In this document: piece after piece, positions 1 to 13,600 of the stretch
Layout: each line of letters opens with the position of its first letter
Numbering within the stretch: the first letter of the stretch is position 1
Source: Liolophura sinensis
Lineage: Eukaryota > Mollusca > Polyplacophora > Chitonida > Chitonidae
Assembly (NCBI RefSeq): GCF_032854445.1
Contig: NC_088302.1
Span: 9,731,338-9,791,337, forward strand
Length of the DNA stretch: 60,000 nucleotides
Direction of reading: 5' to 3'
The notes under the pieces: generated by a model
What the model was told of the DNA's origin: nothing
What the model saw: the letters and a program-made list of their open reading frames with translations, nothing else
The model's database searches: none
Position numbers and translations under genes: made by a program

Positions 1-894
1 ATTACAGGAAACCTTAATTTTGAAAGACGGCTGTCGTTATGTCCCTTCTAAGGTAACACTAAGTACAGGGCCCAGTTTCACAGAGATGTCGCACATGTAC
101 GATAATCGCACATTTAGGCCAATGGTACTGTAACACAGGCGTACAAAATACCGTACGACAAATGTACGATAAAAAAAAAATGTCCTACGCGGCTTTGAGA
201 AACTGGGTTCAGGTGGACGAAAAATGATACAGTGAAGTTACCACCAGCCCTTTCAAAGTACAAGTATTTTGCAATACGGTGCACAAAACTACAACACCGC
301 TGACTTCCTGAGGCCGTTGTATGGATCTATAGGTGTGTCATATACCTCTCACGCAGTCGAATACGTAACTTTCCAGCTCACCCACAGGTGCGCCGTCATA
401 GAGCTTAGGTGTTACAAAGGTTTCAGTATCGTTACGGACAGCTGATTCGCAATGCAAACATGTTTACAAATTTCACGCTCCTGTAACTGTCACATTTAAA
501 TTTTAACCAATACAAATTCGTTGTTCATCTATAATGCTGTATAGTCAATGTGACACGGTAAATAATACAAGCAGGTTGATGTTAAAATACCTGCATGTAA
601 CGGGTATCAGCATAATAAAGACATTAAAAGAACGGTTATCACTTAATTGTCAAATTATACAAAACCGTAGATGAATAATCAGGCTCTGTTTGTATATAGC
701 GTTGTATTATGTTACGTTCTGCCAGGATGTGTTGCCATGTGTTACAGAACATTCTCATTCTGGTGATGCTAATGTTGCAAATTTTTTTCTATGTTCTCAC
801 ACTATGCTTCTTTTTGTTACAAAGTGTTCTTTTTCGTTGCATCTTGTTCTATATTTTTGCATTCGCTGCTCTGTGCTTCTGTCTGATGCATTAT
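1..894. other. No feature recognised
   Basis: AT-rich single-copy-looking sequence. I see no exon or repeat family member. Confidence 0.5.
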
Positions 895-1010
895 GTTTTT
901 AATTTTGAAGTAACCCACCCCTTAACGAAAAGGGTACCAGGTTCGAATCCAGCTGTCAGAACCGTTTCGAAGGGCAGTGGTTTTACCGGTTTCTGTTGCT
1001 GATTTATATG
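895..1010 (+). repeat. tRNA-like SINE fragment
   Basis: GGTTCGAATCCAGCTGTC is a good Pol III B box, and the downstream CAGAACCGTTTCG resembles the family C body (20535, 33862). No intact A box lies upstream. Confidence 0.5.
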
Positions 1011-1439
1011 TAATTTGTGATTGTTACTTAGCACCCAGGCGAAGTTTTATTGTCTGGGTTGGTTTTCGGATAGAATTACGCTTACTGACAGAACTCCTTA
1101 AAACTCCCAGTAGGTGTATGACATGAGTAAATTGTGTTGTGATTTCACAGAGCAGACACCAGGTTTATCAAGTGCAGATATCTTGCCTAATCAGTGATCG
1201 TGTCTGTCAATACGTCTCTATAATTTTATTCAAGGGCTGCATAGGTGTTCTGAACCTGTCTATAAGACAGAGAATAGATCTATTGTTGGAGAATAAGTTC
1301 GTTCAGCACATTAATAAGCTGTAGATGACACGGAGCTATTCATGTGTACAGATGTATAAGTATCTGGTTCTACCAGAGTTAATTTTGCGCTCCTCTTATC
1401 ATCTGCCAAACTTCTCAACTCTTACAATATAATAAAAGA

Positions 1440-1690
1440 TTTACAGCATAGAGAGTAAAGCCAGAGCGGTTCAAAAGTCTTATAGCATAGAGAGTAAAAC
1501 TAGAGCACTACAAAAGACATACAGCATAGAGAGTAAAACCAGAGAAGTATAATAGACTTACAGCACATAGAGTAAAACCAGAGCAGCATAAAAGACTTAC
1601 AGCATAGAGAGCAAAACCAGTGCAGGAACGACAGTGTCACTGGCAAATGGTTACATGAAACAGGTGAAATCCGGTCTCCATTTGCAACTG
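1440..1690 (+). repeat. 39-bp tandem repeat (about 5 copies) with unique flank
   Basis: Units begin TTACAGCATAGAGAGTAAA and end near AAAAGAC, 39 bases each. The flank (GGAACGACAGTG, then GGCAAATGG and CATGAAACAGGTGAAAT) recurs in reverse at 15645-15760, so the array belongs to a dispersed element. Confidence 0.85.
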
Positions 1691-2410
1691 GCCTCAGTTA
1701 GGTTTTTATTTATGTAAATGTCTAAACAGTAGCAAGTTACACACCCCATCTTTTCTTTTTAATTCATTACATTAATAACCGGTAAGATGAGATAGAGCAA
1801 AACTGCTATGGCCTATTTCCATATTTCCATCATATTTCTATCAATCATGACAAAGATTATATCCAATTTTGAAGCACTGTGCAGGAAAGCTGAACCATTT
1901 TTATAACTATTTTGATTGTAGGTCAATGTATAAAATGTCTGCTCTTTGAACAATCGAAAACAGTGCTTGACTTGTTTCTCAAGTACACGGAAAGCTTTCT
2001 CCCCACGGCACTTTACAGTTACAACATGTAGTAAACCAAGCAGTACTGTCCAAGACCGTTGAGTACCGTGAGATAACGGCATTGCAAATTTCAGTTTTCC
2101 AGGCGCGATTTGCCTTGTCTTTACCCTGTTTGCTCAATGGGAAACACGTAAAACTACTTCCTATCTTTAATTTAACAAAGATATGTATATCTAGTCTTTT
2201 GTTTTGGTGTGTGTTTGCCCATAGCAGTAGGGTAGTATTAGATTAGATAGATTAGGTAGATTAAGATAGACCTAGTATTAAGATAGACGTCTATCACAGC
2301 CCCACCACAAGCACTGCATTGTAACAGCAATGAAGACTCCCATTAGCTCATCAAGCTGACCACTTTCCCATAGGTGAGGAATATTCATGCGTTTGACATA
2401 AAACCTCACG

Positions 2411-3290
2411 CTATTCTTCAGTAACCATCAGCACTCTCCTGAAACCTTTAGTGCTCTTCTGTAATCTTCAGTAATGTTCAGCACTCTTCTGTAATCATCA
2501 GCAATATTCAGTACTCTTCAGTAATGTTCAGCACTCTTCTGTAACCTTTAGTATTCTTCTGTAATCTTCAGTAATGTTCGGCACTCTTCTGTAACCTTTA
2601 GTACTCTTCTGTAATCTTCAGTAATGTTCAGCACTCTCCTGTAACCTTTAGTACTCTTCTGTAATCTTCAGTAATGTTCAGCACTCTCCTGTAACCTTTA
2701 GTACTCTCCTGTAACCTTTAGTACTCTTCTGTAATCTTCAGTAATGTTCAGTACTCTTCAGTAATCATCAGCAATATTCAGTACTCTTCAGTAATGTTCA
2801 GCACTCTTCTGTAACCTTTAGTACTCTTCTGTAATCTTCAGTAATGTTCAGCACTCTCCTGTAACCTTTAGTGCTCTTCTGCAATCTTCAGCAATGTTCA
2901 GCACTCTCCTGTAACCTTTAGTACTCTCCTGTAACCTTTAGTACTCTTCTGTAATCTTCAGTAATGTTCAGTACTCTTCAGTAATCATCAGCAATATTCA
3001 GTACTCTTCAGTAATGTTCAGCACTCTTCTGTAACTTTTAGTACTCTTCTGTAATCTTCAGTAATGTTTGGCACTCTTCTGTAACCTTTAGTACTCTTCT
3101 GTAATCTTCAGTAATGTTCAGCACTCTCCTGTAGCCTTTAGTGCTCTTCTGTAATCTTCAGTAATGTTCAGCACTCTCCTGTAACCTTTAGTACTCTCCT
3201 GTAACCTTTAGTACTCTTCTGTAATCTTCAGTAATGTTCAGTACTCTTCAGTAATCATCAGCAATATTCAGTGCTCTTCAGTAATCATCA
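2411..3290. repeat. Decamer tandem array, 88 units, 880 bp
   Basis: Every 10 bases from 2411 to 3290 begin a new unit, and nearly all start with G. Common versions are GTAATCTTCA, GTAATGTTCA, GCACTCTTCT, GTAACCTTTA and GTACTCTTCT. No insertion or deletion breaks the register. The pair GTAATCATCA GCAATATTCA recurs at 2491, 2761, 2981 and 3251 (spacings 270, 220, 270), so there is a 490-bp higher order. Confidence 0.97.
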
Positions 3291-3306
3291 TCGAACGATG
3301 CCTCCA

Positions 3307-3333
3307 CCCCTCAACCCCCCCACCCCCACCCCC
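3307..3333 (-). repeat. C-run (G-quadruplex motif on - strand)
   Basis: Four C runs (4, 7, 5 and 5 bases) are separated by TCAA, A and A directly after the decamer array. The complement fits a canonical G-quadruplex with short loops. Confidence 0.7.
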
Positions 3334-3344
3334 ACATCCTTCTT

Positions 3345-5775
3345 GTCTTGTTTTCCACTGGTGTCCCATGTTGTTTGCTTGTGAGTTAATGTTAGAGTTA
3401 GGTTTTGTTTGGAACCACGACATTTGGACGAGGTAAAAGCAAGCGATAAAGTCCAGAGGGAATTTGAGATCAGTGTAATGCGATCTTTAAGTAAATGCCT
3501 GCTTTATTTTACGGTAAGCGCTAATTCAACAAACTGTTGCATGGATGAGCCATACACGAATGTCGGATTCGAACCAATGGTTGCAACAAACTACACCACA
3601 TATGAGATCAAACACAATGACACAAATGTTTTGCTTATCAATATCTGTGTTATGTTATTGATAGAACAAGCGGAATTTTACGGTTGAAACGTCTATGTTG
3701 TCACGTTTGACAGTCCAACAAAAACAAAGGGTGAACGAAGCAAAACCTTGTTCTGTTTGTAGAAAAATGGCAATAGGTCAAACAAAACCGTTGCATTATG
3801 CTAATGTCATATTTGTGTTGCTAAACACAGTTTTATAAATAAAATCCAGGACGGGTTCAAAAAATGCAACAGAAATGTCTTTCACACTTATCTTCGTGTG
3901 TATGGCTTGAGTGGAATGACTCAGTGAGGAAGAGAAAAATGTTTGCATCAAATGAACCTTGTCGTTTCTTAGACTATAGCATCGTAACTAAGGTACGCAG
4001 ATACGCTGACAAGAATTAAGAACGGTGGTATGTGCGCATGTGCAAAGATACACCGTCCGCCCAGAAAGGACACTCACCGAAAATCACCTGCATTTGCAGG
4101 AGGGAAATGTGTCCTGTGTATGGTATTAATGAAGGTATAACAAGTTTGCTTTTCCTTGTTTTTATGATATGCCTCGATGTGAACGCTACAGGCTATAACC
4201 TATTTCAAACTGCTAAACCCTCCCAGCTCTGGTTGAGAGCTTTATTTCACACGAATGTGCAAATAATTAATCTTTTCACGGCACAATTCGCTTCCTTTAA
4301 AATGTGAGCATGTAATTCTTAATTACATTTTAGTTTCAAGGTGATGAAATAAAATTTGCATTTACTTAAACTGAACATTATTTAACCCCAGTCATGGAGC
4401 CATGATAAATTCTGATAGATGACGAAAATAAATTATTTTGTCTGGGCGATGATATCCGTTTATTGCTGCAATTATATTCCTCAATTACCGAGCCCCAAAG
4501 AAAAATAAAACACTTTATTTTTCGATTCAATTATTTTATATTGAGCTCACCAAGCTCCAGGCGTTCAGCTTCCTATCTACTGAATCATATGGGTGTTTTG
4601 TGAACATAAACATACTTTTACAAAACTGGAAACATTATGGAATGTTTAGAGAGAAAAAGGGCTGTGTAATTATGAGTCAATTTTTAGACCTTAATTAACT
4701 GCTGGTTGTGAATCAATGATCATGCATATCTTTTTGGTGCAACCGACATTTATTTATTCTTTTAGTTTGTCTTGAAACCACGCTTCGCTGGGCACATTTT
4801 CTGTCTGTGATACCATTTTGAGAAAGTGTTTCATTCCACACCGTGCCTCTCTACAACTAAAGCACAGGTAAATAAAATTCCTACATTTACATTTGGGCTA
4901 CGTCTGGGATTGTTTCGTCAATGCGGAAAGGAGTTGAATGTTGATATCTTAAAACAGTAATGTTATTAAGTTACAACGTTTAGTGTGAATGTTTCTCGAC
5001 ATGGTATATCTACGCATTTAAAGACATATACAAAGATACGGAGTGCAACAGGCCGTCACGTATTAAGCTGTCAGAGCTATCATTACGGCTTTGTGTCCAG
5101 ACCTTTGAAACAGGCAAACAAGGGACGCTACTCTGGACGGCCAATTCAAACCAAGGTCAACAACTTTTTTCCTGTGTTTGCGCAGATGCGAGAAATCTAT
5201 TTTTCATCGTGCAAAGGCACTTTATCCTAAAGCATTTCTCATATTCCAGACCTTTTGTTTTAAGGTTTTATAGCCTTAATCGTCATAGAAGTGCAATCAA
5301 GCGCTCAATTGTGTAAAATTAACTCGTATATTATAAACAGTTTGAAAGACAGACATCTCGTGTTCTCGCTTTAACCGTTTTGCTTTGAATGTGATTTTTT
5401 TTTCTGATATGAAGCAAATCAGCCTCAAGGTTCATTAAACTGTAAACAGGCTTTGTTGTAAAGCTGAAGGTTATTGATACCAAGGCTACAGCCCAAATTG
5501 TTCATTAGGCCTAGTTTTAATTGTAAGTTCTTTTTTTCTTCTTATTATGGGTTTTTATGCCGTTTGCACAAAGAGTGTTTTACACAGATATTTATATAGC
5601 ATGCTATCTGGACTTTATCTTCAGAAAAGCTCTACACATAGTGGTAAATGTGCAAGGTACCTGTGGCACGTATTTATATTATGTTACATCTACACGATGC
5701 ACATATGAACATTAGCAATCAAAACGCAACTGAGATACGTATTTTATTATCGGCTTATATACTGTATGGTACACG
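3345..5775. other. No feature recognised
   Basis: Only short chance frames; none shows family motifs or splice context. Confidence 0.5.
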
Positions 5776-5789
5776 ATTTGAATACTGAT

Positions 5790-5935
5790 CTCACCCATTC
5801 GCCTAGAACTTTCCTTGAGTTTTTTCAATATCATTGAAAACTGTTTCTCCCTGCATTATTCCGTCCCATTTTCGTAACTTTCTTAATTCTTTTGTAGTTT
5901 GTGTTAAACGACGTTTTGCGGAACATTAGGCACCA
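5790..5935 (+). repeat. Dispersed repeat family D, copy 1
   Basis: Shares an ordered series of blocks (GAAAACTG, TTTCTCCCTGCAT, ATTCCGTCC, TTTTCGTAACTTTC) with 22110-22320 and with 35300-35480 reversed. It is diverged. No protein is recognised. Confidence 0.6.
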
Positions 5936-6264
5936 ACTTACCTGATCTGTCATTTATACGGAGATGTTAGACTTGCTAAATGATAAAAAAAAATACCAGC
6001 TTGTTATGCCAGCTTCTTCAGGAAGACATTTGCATGCCTTGATTTCAAGACATTTCTTATTTGTTTCGAGATTTGCGTTACTGGTGTAATAGGACATAGC
6101 CCGGTATTGACTTTAGGCCAGAATGAAGTGTCATTTGCTTTGTTTTAGGATGGGACTGGTATTATTCTTAAACCTAGCTTAACCTTAGTACACTTTTAAC
6201 TGGCCCCTGCAGTTTTGACTTTTGATTGAGAATGCACATTTTTAGATTGAATGCAAATATTGAA

Positions 6265-6335
6265 TTCAATACCTAGATTGTATTCCGTCTTTGAGGCGGA
6301 CGCTCTAACCATTAGGCCACCGAACTGATACCGTA
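6265..6335 (-). repeat. tRNA-like SINE head or tRNA pseudogene
   Basis: The - strand reads TCGGTGGCCTAATGGTTAGA then GCGTCCGCCTCAAAGACGG, a good A box and anticodon arm. The B-box position holds only a decayed GGTATTGAATTC, so a working tRNA is unlikely. Confidence 0.6.
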
Positions 6336-7012
6336 TTATTGGAGGTTTGCTATATCGCACTCAATTCCTGATTTTCGAAGAATATTAGTATTACATGGTC
6401 ACAGATTGCAACCAGATGTAAAGTAAATATCTCATGAATTACTGTCAGTGAATATGCCCTACGCATGATGCCGTTGGTCTCTAACATTTTCGTGGAAACG
6501 GATGCACCAGCTGCTTCTGGTGTGAACACAAGCCATGGAGTAGGCCTACATGTGATTGTAAGCTATACACAACATGTTATTAGAAGAATTCAACAAACAA
6601 TAAGAACATAAAGCAAATGAAACGAAAAATATTTTGACACTGATTCCATTTGAAGTCCATCCCATTTGTAAAATTATCATGTTCCACGGAATATTTACTC
6701 TGCGTACTTGATGAATCTGTTGTAACAGTAAATACGGAAAACAAAAGTGAAACCCCACAAGCTGAAACACATACGCAATCGCTCGGCAGTTACAAAGCAG
6801 TACGAAATGTTTATCTGTTATATATTCAGAGTGCGAATTACTAAATGTACAAAAACATCTTTTTGTTCTATGTATATGCGTTTCAAAGTCATTATTTAAG
6901 TCCATGCCAATTTCAAGTTCAAACAATACTGCTGTATGTTTCCTATATGACAGTAGAGACCTTACACTTTGTGCAATATCAATAGGCTTATACATGACAG
7001 CTAACCACTAAT

Positions 7013-7410
7013 ATAACCACTGTGGTCTATAGTAGGTATATCATTGTGGTCTGTAGTAGGTATATCACTGTGGTTTGTTGTAGGTATATCACTGTGGTCT
7101 ATAGTAGGTATATCACTGTGGTCTATAGCAGGTATATCACTATGGTCTGTAGTAGGTATATCACTGGGGTCTATAGTAGGTATATCACTGTGGTCTGTAG
7201 TAGGTATAACACTATGGTCTGTAGTAGGTATATCACTGTGGTCTGTACTAGGTATATCACTGTGGTCTCTAGTAGGTATATCACTGGGGTCTGTAGTAGG
7301 TATATCACTGTGGTCTATAGTAGGTATATCACTGTGTGGTCTGTAGTAGGTATATCACTGGGGTCTGTAGTAGGTATATCACTGTGGTCTGTTGTAGGTA
7401 TATCACATCC
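7013..7410. repeat. 24-bp minisatellite, about 16.5 copies
   Basis: The unit is GTAGGTATATCACTG followed by a variable TGGTCTGTA. One copy is 26 bp (extra TG near 7336). Because 24 is a multiple of three, the array stays open in two frames, but the resulting peptides are only repeats of RYITVVYS or VGISLWSI and there is no coding context. Confidence 0.97.
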
Positions 7411-7989
7411 CCCTGAGCGCTGAGTAGCTTGCCCAAGGGGGATGTTTCACAACATACTTATATTAGCAAACAGTTTTGTGGCATTAATGTTTAGATGTAT
7501 GATGTTTTCCATCTACCTTAAAAGCCTTATAAAGCTAGGATAGTTGACCGCGTTTCTGACTATCCGTGAATGACTTACTATTGTGAACTAAATATACCAG
7601 GCTACTAAAACAGATTCGTTATTGTGTGTAGTGGTTGGATGTTCCCCATAAATGTCCGAAAGTGGGTCAGGTATGGCTACAGTTGAACTGGCCTGAACTG
7701 ACCATTCGCTAAAGCATGCGTTAAACACACAAAATGAACGGTTTTTTTTGGAGAGTATAGTGTGACAGTAATGACCGAAAAGAAATCGGTCACAAGATTT
7801 TTTTGTAATAAACTTAACTTGTAGAAAATAGAGTTTAAAAAAATCGTGGTCAGATTGTGCACCCTACAATTAAGTAGGAATAACAATTCCCAAAAAGTAG
7901 GTTGTACTTACTGTAATGCTGCAAAGCCTTATACCCTACATAAAATCACAAGTTTTCGTGGATCTGGGATCAAACTCCAATCTAGTCGA

Positions 7990-8262
7990 TAGAAAAAGGC
8001 TTTTTCTTGCTGCTACCCCGCTAGGTGCTCAGCACTGGGAAGTTACACCGAAGAAACAGGAGTGGTTGGCGCCGTTTCAGTATGATGTGACTGGCTGGAG
8101 TGTCACGTCTGGTGTCTTCGGCATTATACTTCGGTGGCGGCAGCACTTTGGCGGTATGGACTCGCTGTACAACAAGAGTACACAGTACATACATGTGCAC
8201 GCATCTAATGACACTACGTCGTCCTGTGACTGAAAAATTATAAAGTATGATGTAAAAATCTG
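7990..8262 (+). repeat. SINE family B', copy 1
   Basis: The body carries GTCTGGTGTCTTCGGCAT, GGCGGCAGCAC and GGTATGGACTCG. The tail is GTGACTGAAAAATTATAAAG then TATGATGTAAAA. The body matches 55205-55430 reversed; the tail is shared with family B. Its overlapping open frame (7916-8233) is not a gene. Confidence 0.75.
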
Positions 8263-10299
8263 ATCATACATACAGACAGCCATTCTAAACAGTAAATCTG
8301 ACTCATTTCCGCTCTAGAGGTCAGTATCTGCATCGAGTTTACTAAAATGGCCTCGTTGAATACGTGAACAGTTGCAGTCAAAGTGCAACAGAGGTGCATA
8401 CTTTTATAAGCTATCCTAGAACATACATCTCATCTTTCATCTTTCGAAATTGGTACTAATGGACTTGGAACATCCATTATACCCTATGAATCATGTACAA
8501 AATGTCTGTCACGTCACCTTGATTTTCGCTTTGAAATGTAGCGTGGATTTTCGGCTTGAAATATCGACCGTGTTCCCTATGATATGAGATATTACCATCA
8601 AGAACCACTACCCTGCAATCCAAATGGAATGGCCTTTTTAAAGAAAATGTAATCATATATGCATGGCGTTTTGGGGTTTATCCTATTTCCACCAATATAG
8701 TCATGCTTTTTATCAGAAGTTCTGCATGACGATACTTGAAGATCGCCTTCACTTACCAGGTTAATTGATGTCCAGGTAATAATGAAGGATGGTTAAGAAA
8801 AAACTGCATGGCCCTGAGGTTTTAATTCACTTCCGGTGAGAAGTGTACACAAATAGAAATTTTTTTTAAAATGCATAGATTTCTTTAGAAGAATCACATA
8901 ATACCGGAAATGCTGCTATACCTAGATGTAGATCATTCATATTAATGAAGCTTTGGCACATTGTGGGTGTTTCAAATTACACGTCATAATCTTGCGCTTT
9001 TGTAGTTGCAACAGCTTTCAAGCAACAGCCGTCAAGCAAAAGCTGATTTTGTTGCCAGTCACGTCCACATGTGTGATCTAGTGAAGGTGTTTTGAGACGG
9101 TTGTTTGAACTGCGCTACATGTACACCGTTTGAGGAAGCTTTCGTGTAGCACGTTTTAAGAAGTCTACGTGAAAAACATTGAAACCGACAATGTTTTAGG
9201 ATTAATTTTGGGCTGTACATTATTATCCTAGCAATATCAATGGTTATAAGGATCAAAAGTACGCTGATGCTCTCGCGTTTAGTCTGGTATAGCTTTTCTA
9301 TTTTATTATACGTAGCTTATTATACGGAGTAATACCCTAATTGTTCCACACAGCTTGAAAAATTATTTGTCTGTTTATTAGAGACTGAAATCCCAGTATA
9401 AATAAAGATGTGGACTGACATATTCAATACACAGTCTAGAAGAGCAAAGACATTTTGTTATTAGCATCAGTTCGTGTTTTTCTTTAGGTTCTACATAAGC
9501 GCATCCATGCATGCTAAACATCATCAGGGCAGCTAACCACAAAGGTACGACGAATAAATTAAATCGTCGGAATTTCATTTCTTCTAAAATAAAACTTGTA
9601 TTTAATATGAAAAACCCAACTATATAGACATAACCACAACGCTTATTCATTACACTGTCCTGACGTCATCCACTTTACTGATAAGATCTTAACCAAGAGC
9701 GAAAATAGAGATTCTTGTCACCTATTTGCTTCCGCAGTCATTTAAGGAAGAACAAAGGAAAAGAAAACATGTTTATTAATAAACTCTCACTCAGGTGTTC
9801 TGGGCGTCAGAAAACAAAATGGCGTCGACTAACATTCTCAAAGAACACATGCTTCAGAGAGAATCTTTGAATGAGGGATCTCTCAGAAATTCTCCAAGCC
9901 TTTTTTGCGCTAGTGAATGTACAAAAGGCAGAAATGTTAAAGTTGATGGTCTTTTCTTTGCCAATTTTTGTGGCAAAACGGGTATCGCCAACCTGCTTTG
10001 TCACCCACTCCATCATCAGCGTGATAGACTGAGTAGTTCCAGGCCTGATACAGTTATTAAAAACTTACAGACACCTTTTTATTCCCAACCAGCAGTGTAT
10101 TTTCAGCGATGAACTTAGGGATGTGCTTTCATTTCAATTTACCTTAGGTAAAGTCAAGTCAACAAAAACTACCCACTACATAATAAAATTAAATCTAGCT
10201 CATGTTTACTGAAAACTCTTCTCTCTTCTGCCTCCTTTGTTACTTTATCTCAATAGCTTAAACCTTGTACGTTTCAAAATGCTAATAAAAGCTGTAAGG
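8263..10299. other. No feature recognised
   Basis: Contains 60-105-codon frames on both strands (for example 9795-10112) without recognisable motifs or codon bias. Confidence 0.45.
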
Positions 10300-10674
10300 T
10301 GAGCGCCAGCGCGGCGAGATGACACGGCTACTCATAAAACCATCATCATGAACCAGGTCACATCACGGAGGCTTTGTCCTCAGCCCTTGTAACGGTTGGC
10401 GGTCGATCATTTAAATGCACATCACGCATGCGCGTTGCAGCCCATCGATGACAGAGTGACTGCAGGTACTGTACAGCCACAATAAGTATAACGCTATTGG
10501 GCCAGAGGTAGTTCCGGTTGCCTTCATTTGTGTGTATCCGTCAACTGTCCGTGTGCTAACTGCACTACATGCCCCTGCAGGCGATAGTGCTAGACGTCTG
10601 AGTGCTCCTTACGATTGTTGATGAAGACATACCTTGGATCTCGAATTGTATCGGCCCTCGTGCAGTGGTTATAG
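10300..10674 (+). promoter_or_regulatory. Possible TRIM promoter and non-coding first exon
   Basis: This stretch is richer in GC and CpG than its flanks and includes CACGCATGCGCGTTGC, close to the NRF-1 type palindrome seen in many animal promoters. It ends at 10674 in an optimal splice donor, ATAG|GTAAGTG, on the + strand. The next supported + strand exon is at 24648, so a leader exon followed by a 14-kb intron is plausible. No TATA box or transcript evidence is visible; this is inference. Confidence 0.3.
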
Positions 10675-13600
10675 GTAAGTGTGTAGTGTCGAGTGTAAAA
10701 CAGTTGTACCAGTACCACATGGGTTTTTTTAATTGAGGTGGTGTACGTATGGCGTTCTTAACTGTATGTCTATATATTCCTGTCCTCGTAATAAGTTGAC
10801 AAATTGACGTAAGATATGCCATAGGCAGTCTCACTGGCTCAGCTAGTTTTATACTGCATATTGTGGGTCTTCGGATCTATACTTAATGCCAGCTCAAGGT
10901 ACATGTATACTCATGTGTATACATAACATGTTGTTGATAAGGATCTATAAGGTCTGTAAGCGTGTATGTATCTTTGTGTCGGGTGTGTTGACATGCTATA
11001 CACCAGTGTGTTCATGGTCTTCATGACTTGCTTGACATTTCCAGCCGTCGAACTCTGTCGTGGAGGTTGATTCTACAACGTAATCTTACCGTGTTATTTG
11101 TAACATGTGGGAAGGTATATACACATTGATGTATTAAACACACATGTTTCCTGTCCAGGCTGTATACACACCCCATTTCCAACATTCAGTGCTGCAGCCA
11201 AGCACTCGTCTTGAAGATTAGCTTTAGTCATTTTGTAGTTCGTGAGTTCGCATCCAACTAAGTCATGCTCTTTTGTCTTAGTTATCATCCAGAAATCTTC
11301 GATGTAAAATTGGTAATACCCTAATTCTTCTAAAATTTGGGACAGATATTAGTAATGTTGAAAGTAGAATATTACATTTCTATTACGATCACATATTTAC
11401 TGGCTAAAATGAGTTGACCAGGTGTCCAAAAATAGAAGAAAAGGTTAAACAGCAGTTTTCCTGACCACCTCATATAGTTTAAAATATATTTAGCTAATCA
11501 GGATAGCTGCATTTATGTCAAACTTAGAAGATTTAACCTGAGCGGTTAGTGCAATGTGACTTGCTAGGGTGTCGTCTTTTCCAGAACCCGCAAGTCTTCT
11601 TGGACAAGTATCGTTTGTTGGTTATGAATGTCCTTCCTAAAAAGAACGCAATAGCTGCATTTTATTTTTTAGAATTTATATAAAGCTCTTTAATTAAATG
11701 TAAACTAATTAAACCTATTAAACTGTAAACTGCAGTTATGTAATGGCATTGTAGATGAGGGAATACCAGAAAGGCGGTGCTCACTGGAAAAACGGTGGTA
11801 ACACTGGGCCTGAAGTCAATTTATTACGAAAATTATCATTATAAATTTAAATATTATCCGGCACCGAGCAGTGTCAATAAAAAGTCGTGTAAAAGCCTTT
11901 ACAAATTAAGTTGTTATTAAGTCATCAGGGCATGCAATACATATATCGTATCAACGGAAGTCAGATAGGCTTTGTTTTAATTTACATCTTCCTCAGACAT
12001 CGTCTGAATTTTGTTTGCTTTCATGCATCATTATAAATCGCATTGTGTATCAGGCACACAAACCTGAACAGAATATTATTTAAGACGCTTTCATTTTTAT
12101 TTTGCATGAAACCATTTAATATGGAGAATGTATGAACAAGTAAACCACAAGTATCTGGGATGTATTAGTCATTCTACATTGAAAGCATTTTATGCTTACT
12201 TGGCATGCGTGACTTAATGACTCGTGTAGAATAAAGGATTGAAAATGTACATCTCAACTTCTCAAGAGTCAACTCATTATTCCTCAAAATGCAGAACTGA
12301 GTCTGGAAATAGCCTGTGTATTATCGGATTTGAGTGATAGCTTGAACTGGTTTCATTACAAAGAAACGTGTATATTTGACATTGGAACTGCTCCAGGCTA
12401 CAGCTTCAGATATAGTCAAATTATGCACCCCTGTCAGCGGAAATGGCTTCTTTATATACATTTGAATTAATCTAAACGTCAAACCACTCATCATCACAAA
12501 ACACGGACAATCCACATTTAATGAGAAACTGCAAGAAATGTAATCACTGAACGACCATGGTTTGGAGAGGGAAAGGAAACCATCTGCACCAGCAGTCCAG
12601 TTAGAATAAACGTTTACAAGCAAACTATGACCTGTGACAGACAGTAGAAAGTGTATGTGGTAAATATAAGATAACGACCTCCACAATTCAACAGTATTAT
12701 TCTACAATATCTGTTTATTGTGCTACATCAAAAACACAATCTAAAATAAATGTGGGACACCGGAACATCGCCCATCTTGCGCCTGTTGAGGCAGGGACTA
12801 CAAGGACTAATCGTTCGCTAACTTTGGAAGTTTTTGTTTCCCTGAATGCCAGAGAGGTGGTCCATGGATCTGTCTGATACAGAATGACATGTTAATCATA
12901 TAATATGTAGTAGATGTCGCAAGAAGATACATGTAGATCATTTTCACGTATTTTCTGAGTGAATAGAGTGAAAATGTTATGTACCAGTATCAAAAGGACA
13001 ACATTGACTAAGAAAGCACTGTAGAATTGAAAAGGAAACACCAAATATTTGTGTTGAGACCAGGAAGTTGAAAGACACAAAATTGCAGCTGCAGAAGGGT
13101 TTTCTTTCATGTATAAACATACGCGTTCGCTGGCGACTCCGGAAAAACGTGTGACAAAGGGCATATATATATACACATCACATGTCTTGGTTGCTAGAAA
13201 GTGGATGTACCCTTTTTTGCAGGTGGCTAGGTTTAGCGTGTATCTCATACAGACGATTTGTTCTTCAGTCCTTTCTGCTGTTAACTTTATTCTCATGTTT
13301 TTTTTCGGAGAAAAAGAGATGCCATTTATGACACTGTTGATGTTCGCATTGGAGTTGGCAACCGGGTGGTCGTTTGTACCATTTTGTCCAGTTAAAAATC
13401 TCAAACCTAATTATGGCATCTAGTCTATCGATTATTGACTTGAAGCATGGTTGATGATTAGTGTTCAAATGTATGTTATGGCGCCTAGATTCAGATGCAC
13501 ATGGGATTTGTTTTCATACTGATACATTTACATTTCACTATACCACGTCCAAAATCCGTTTTGAGTCTTAATTCAACATGCTTTTGCATTATTTCGCTAT

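Noticed and set aside
2411-3290. CRISPR-like array
   Set aside because: Units are contiguous decamers without spacers, in a eukaryotic genome.
6265-6335. Functional tRNA gene
   Set aside because: The B box and T arm are decayed; it fits a SINE head remnant better.
6546-6995. 149-codon open frame on the - strand
   Set aside because: Composition follows local AT content and no motif is recognised.
7022-7423. 133-codon and 100-codon repetitive frames
   Set aside because: Direct product of a 24-bp minisatellite.
7916-8233. 105-codon + strand frame
   Set aside because: Mostly SINE family B' sequence.
9795-10112. 105-codon + strand frame
   Set aside because: No motif or splice support; the opposite strand is equally open.
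12892-13404. 170-codon open frame on the - strand
   Set aside because: No recognisable domain, no splice or promoter context, and overlapping frames on both strands. Likely chance or a decayed repeat.
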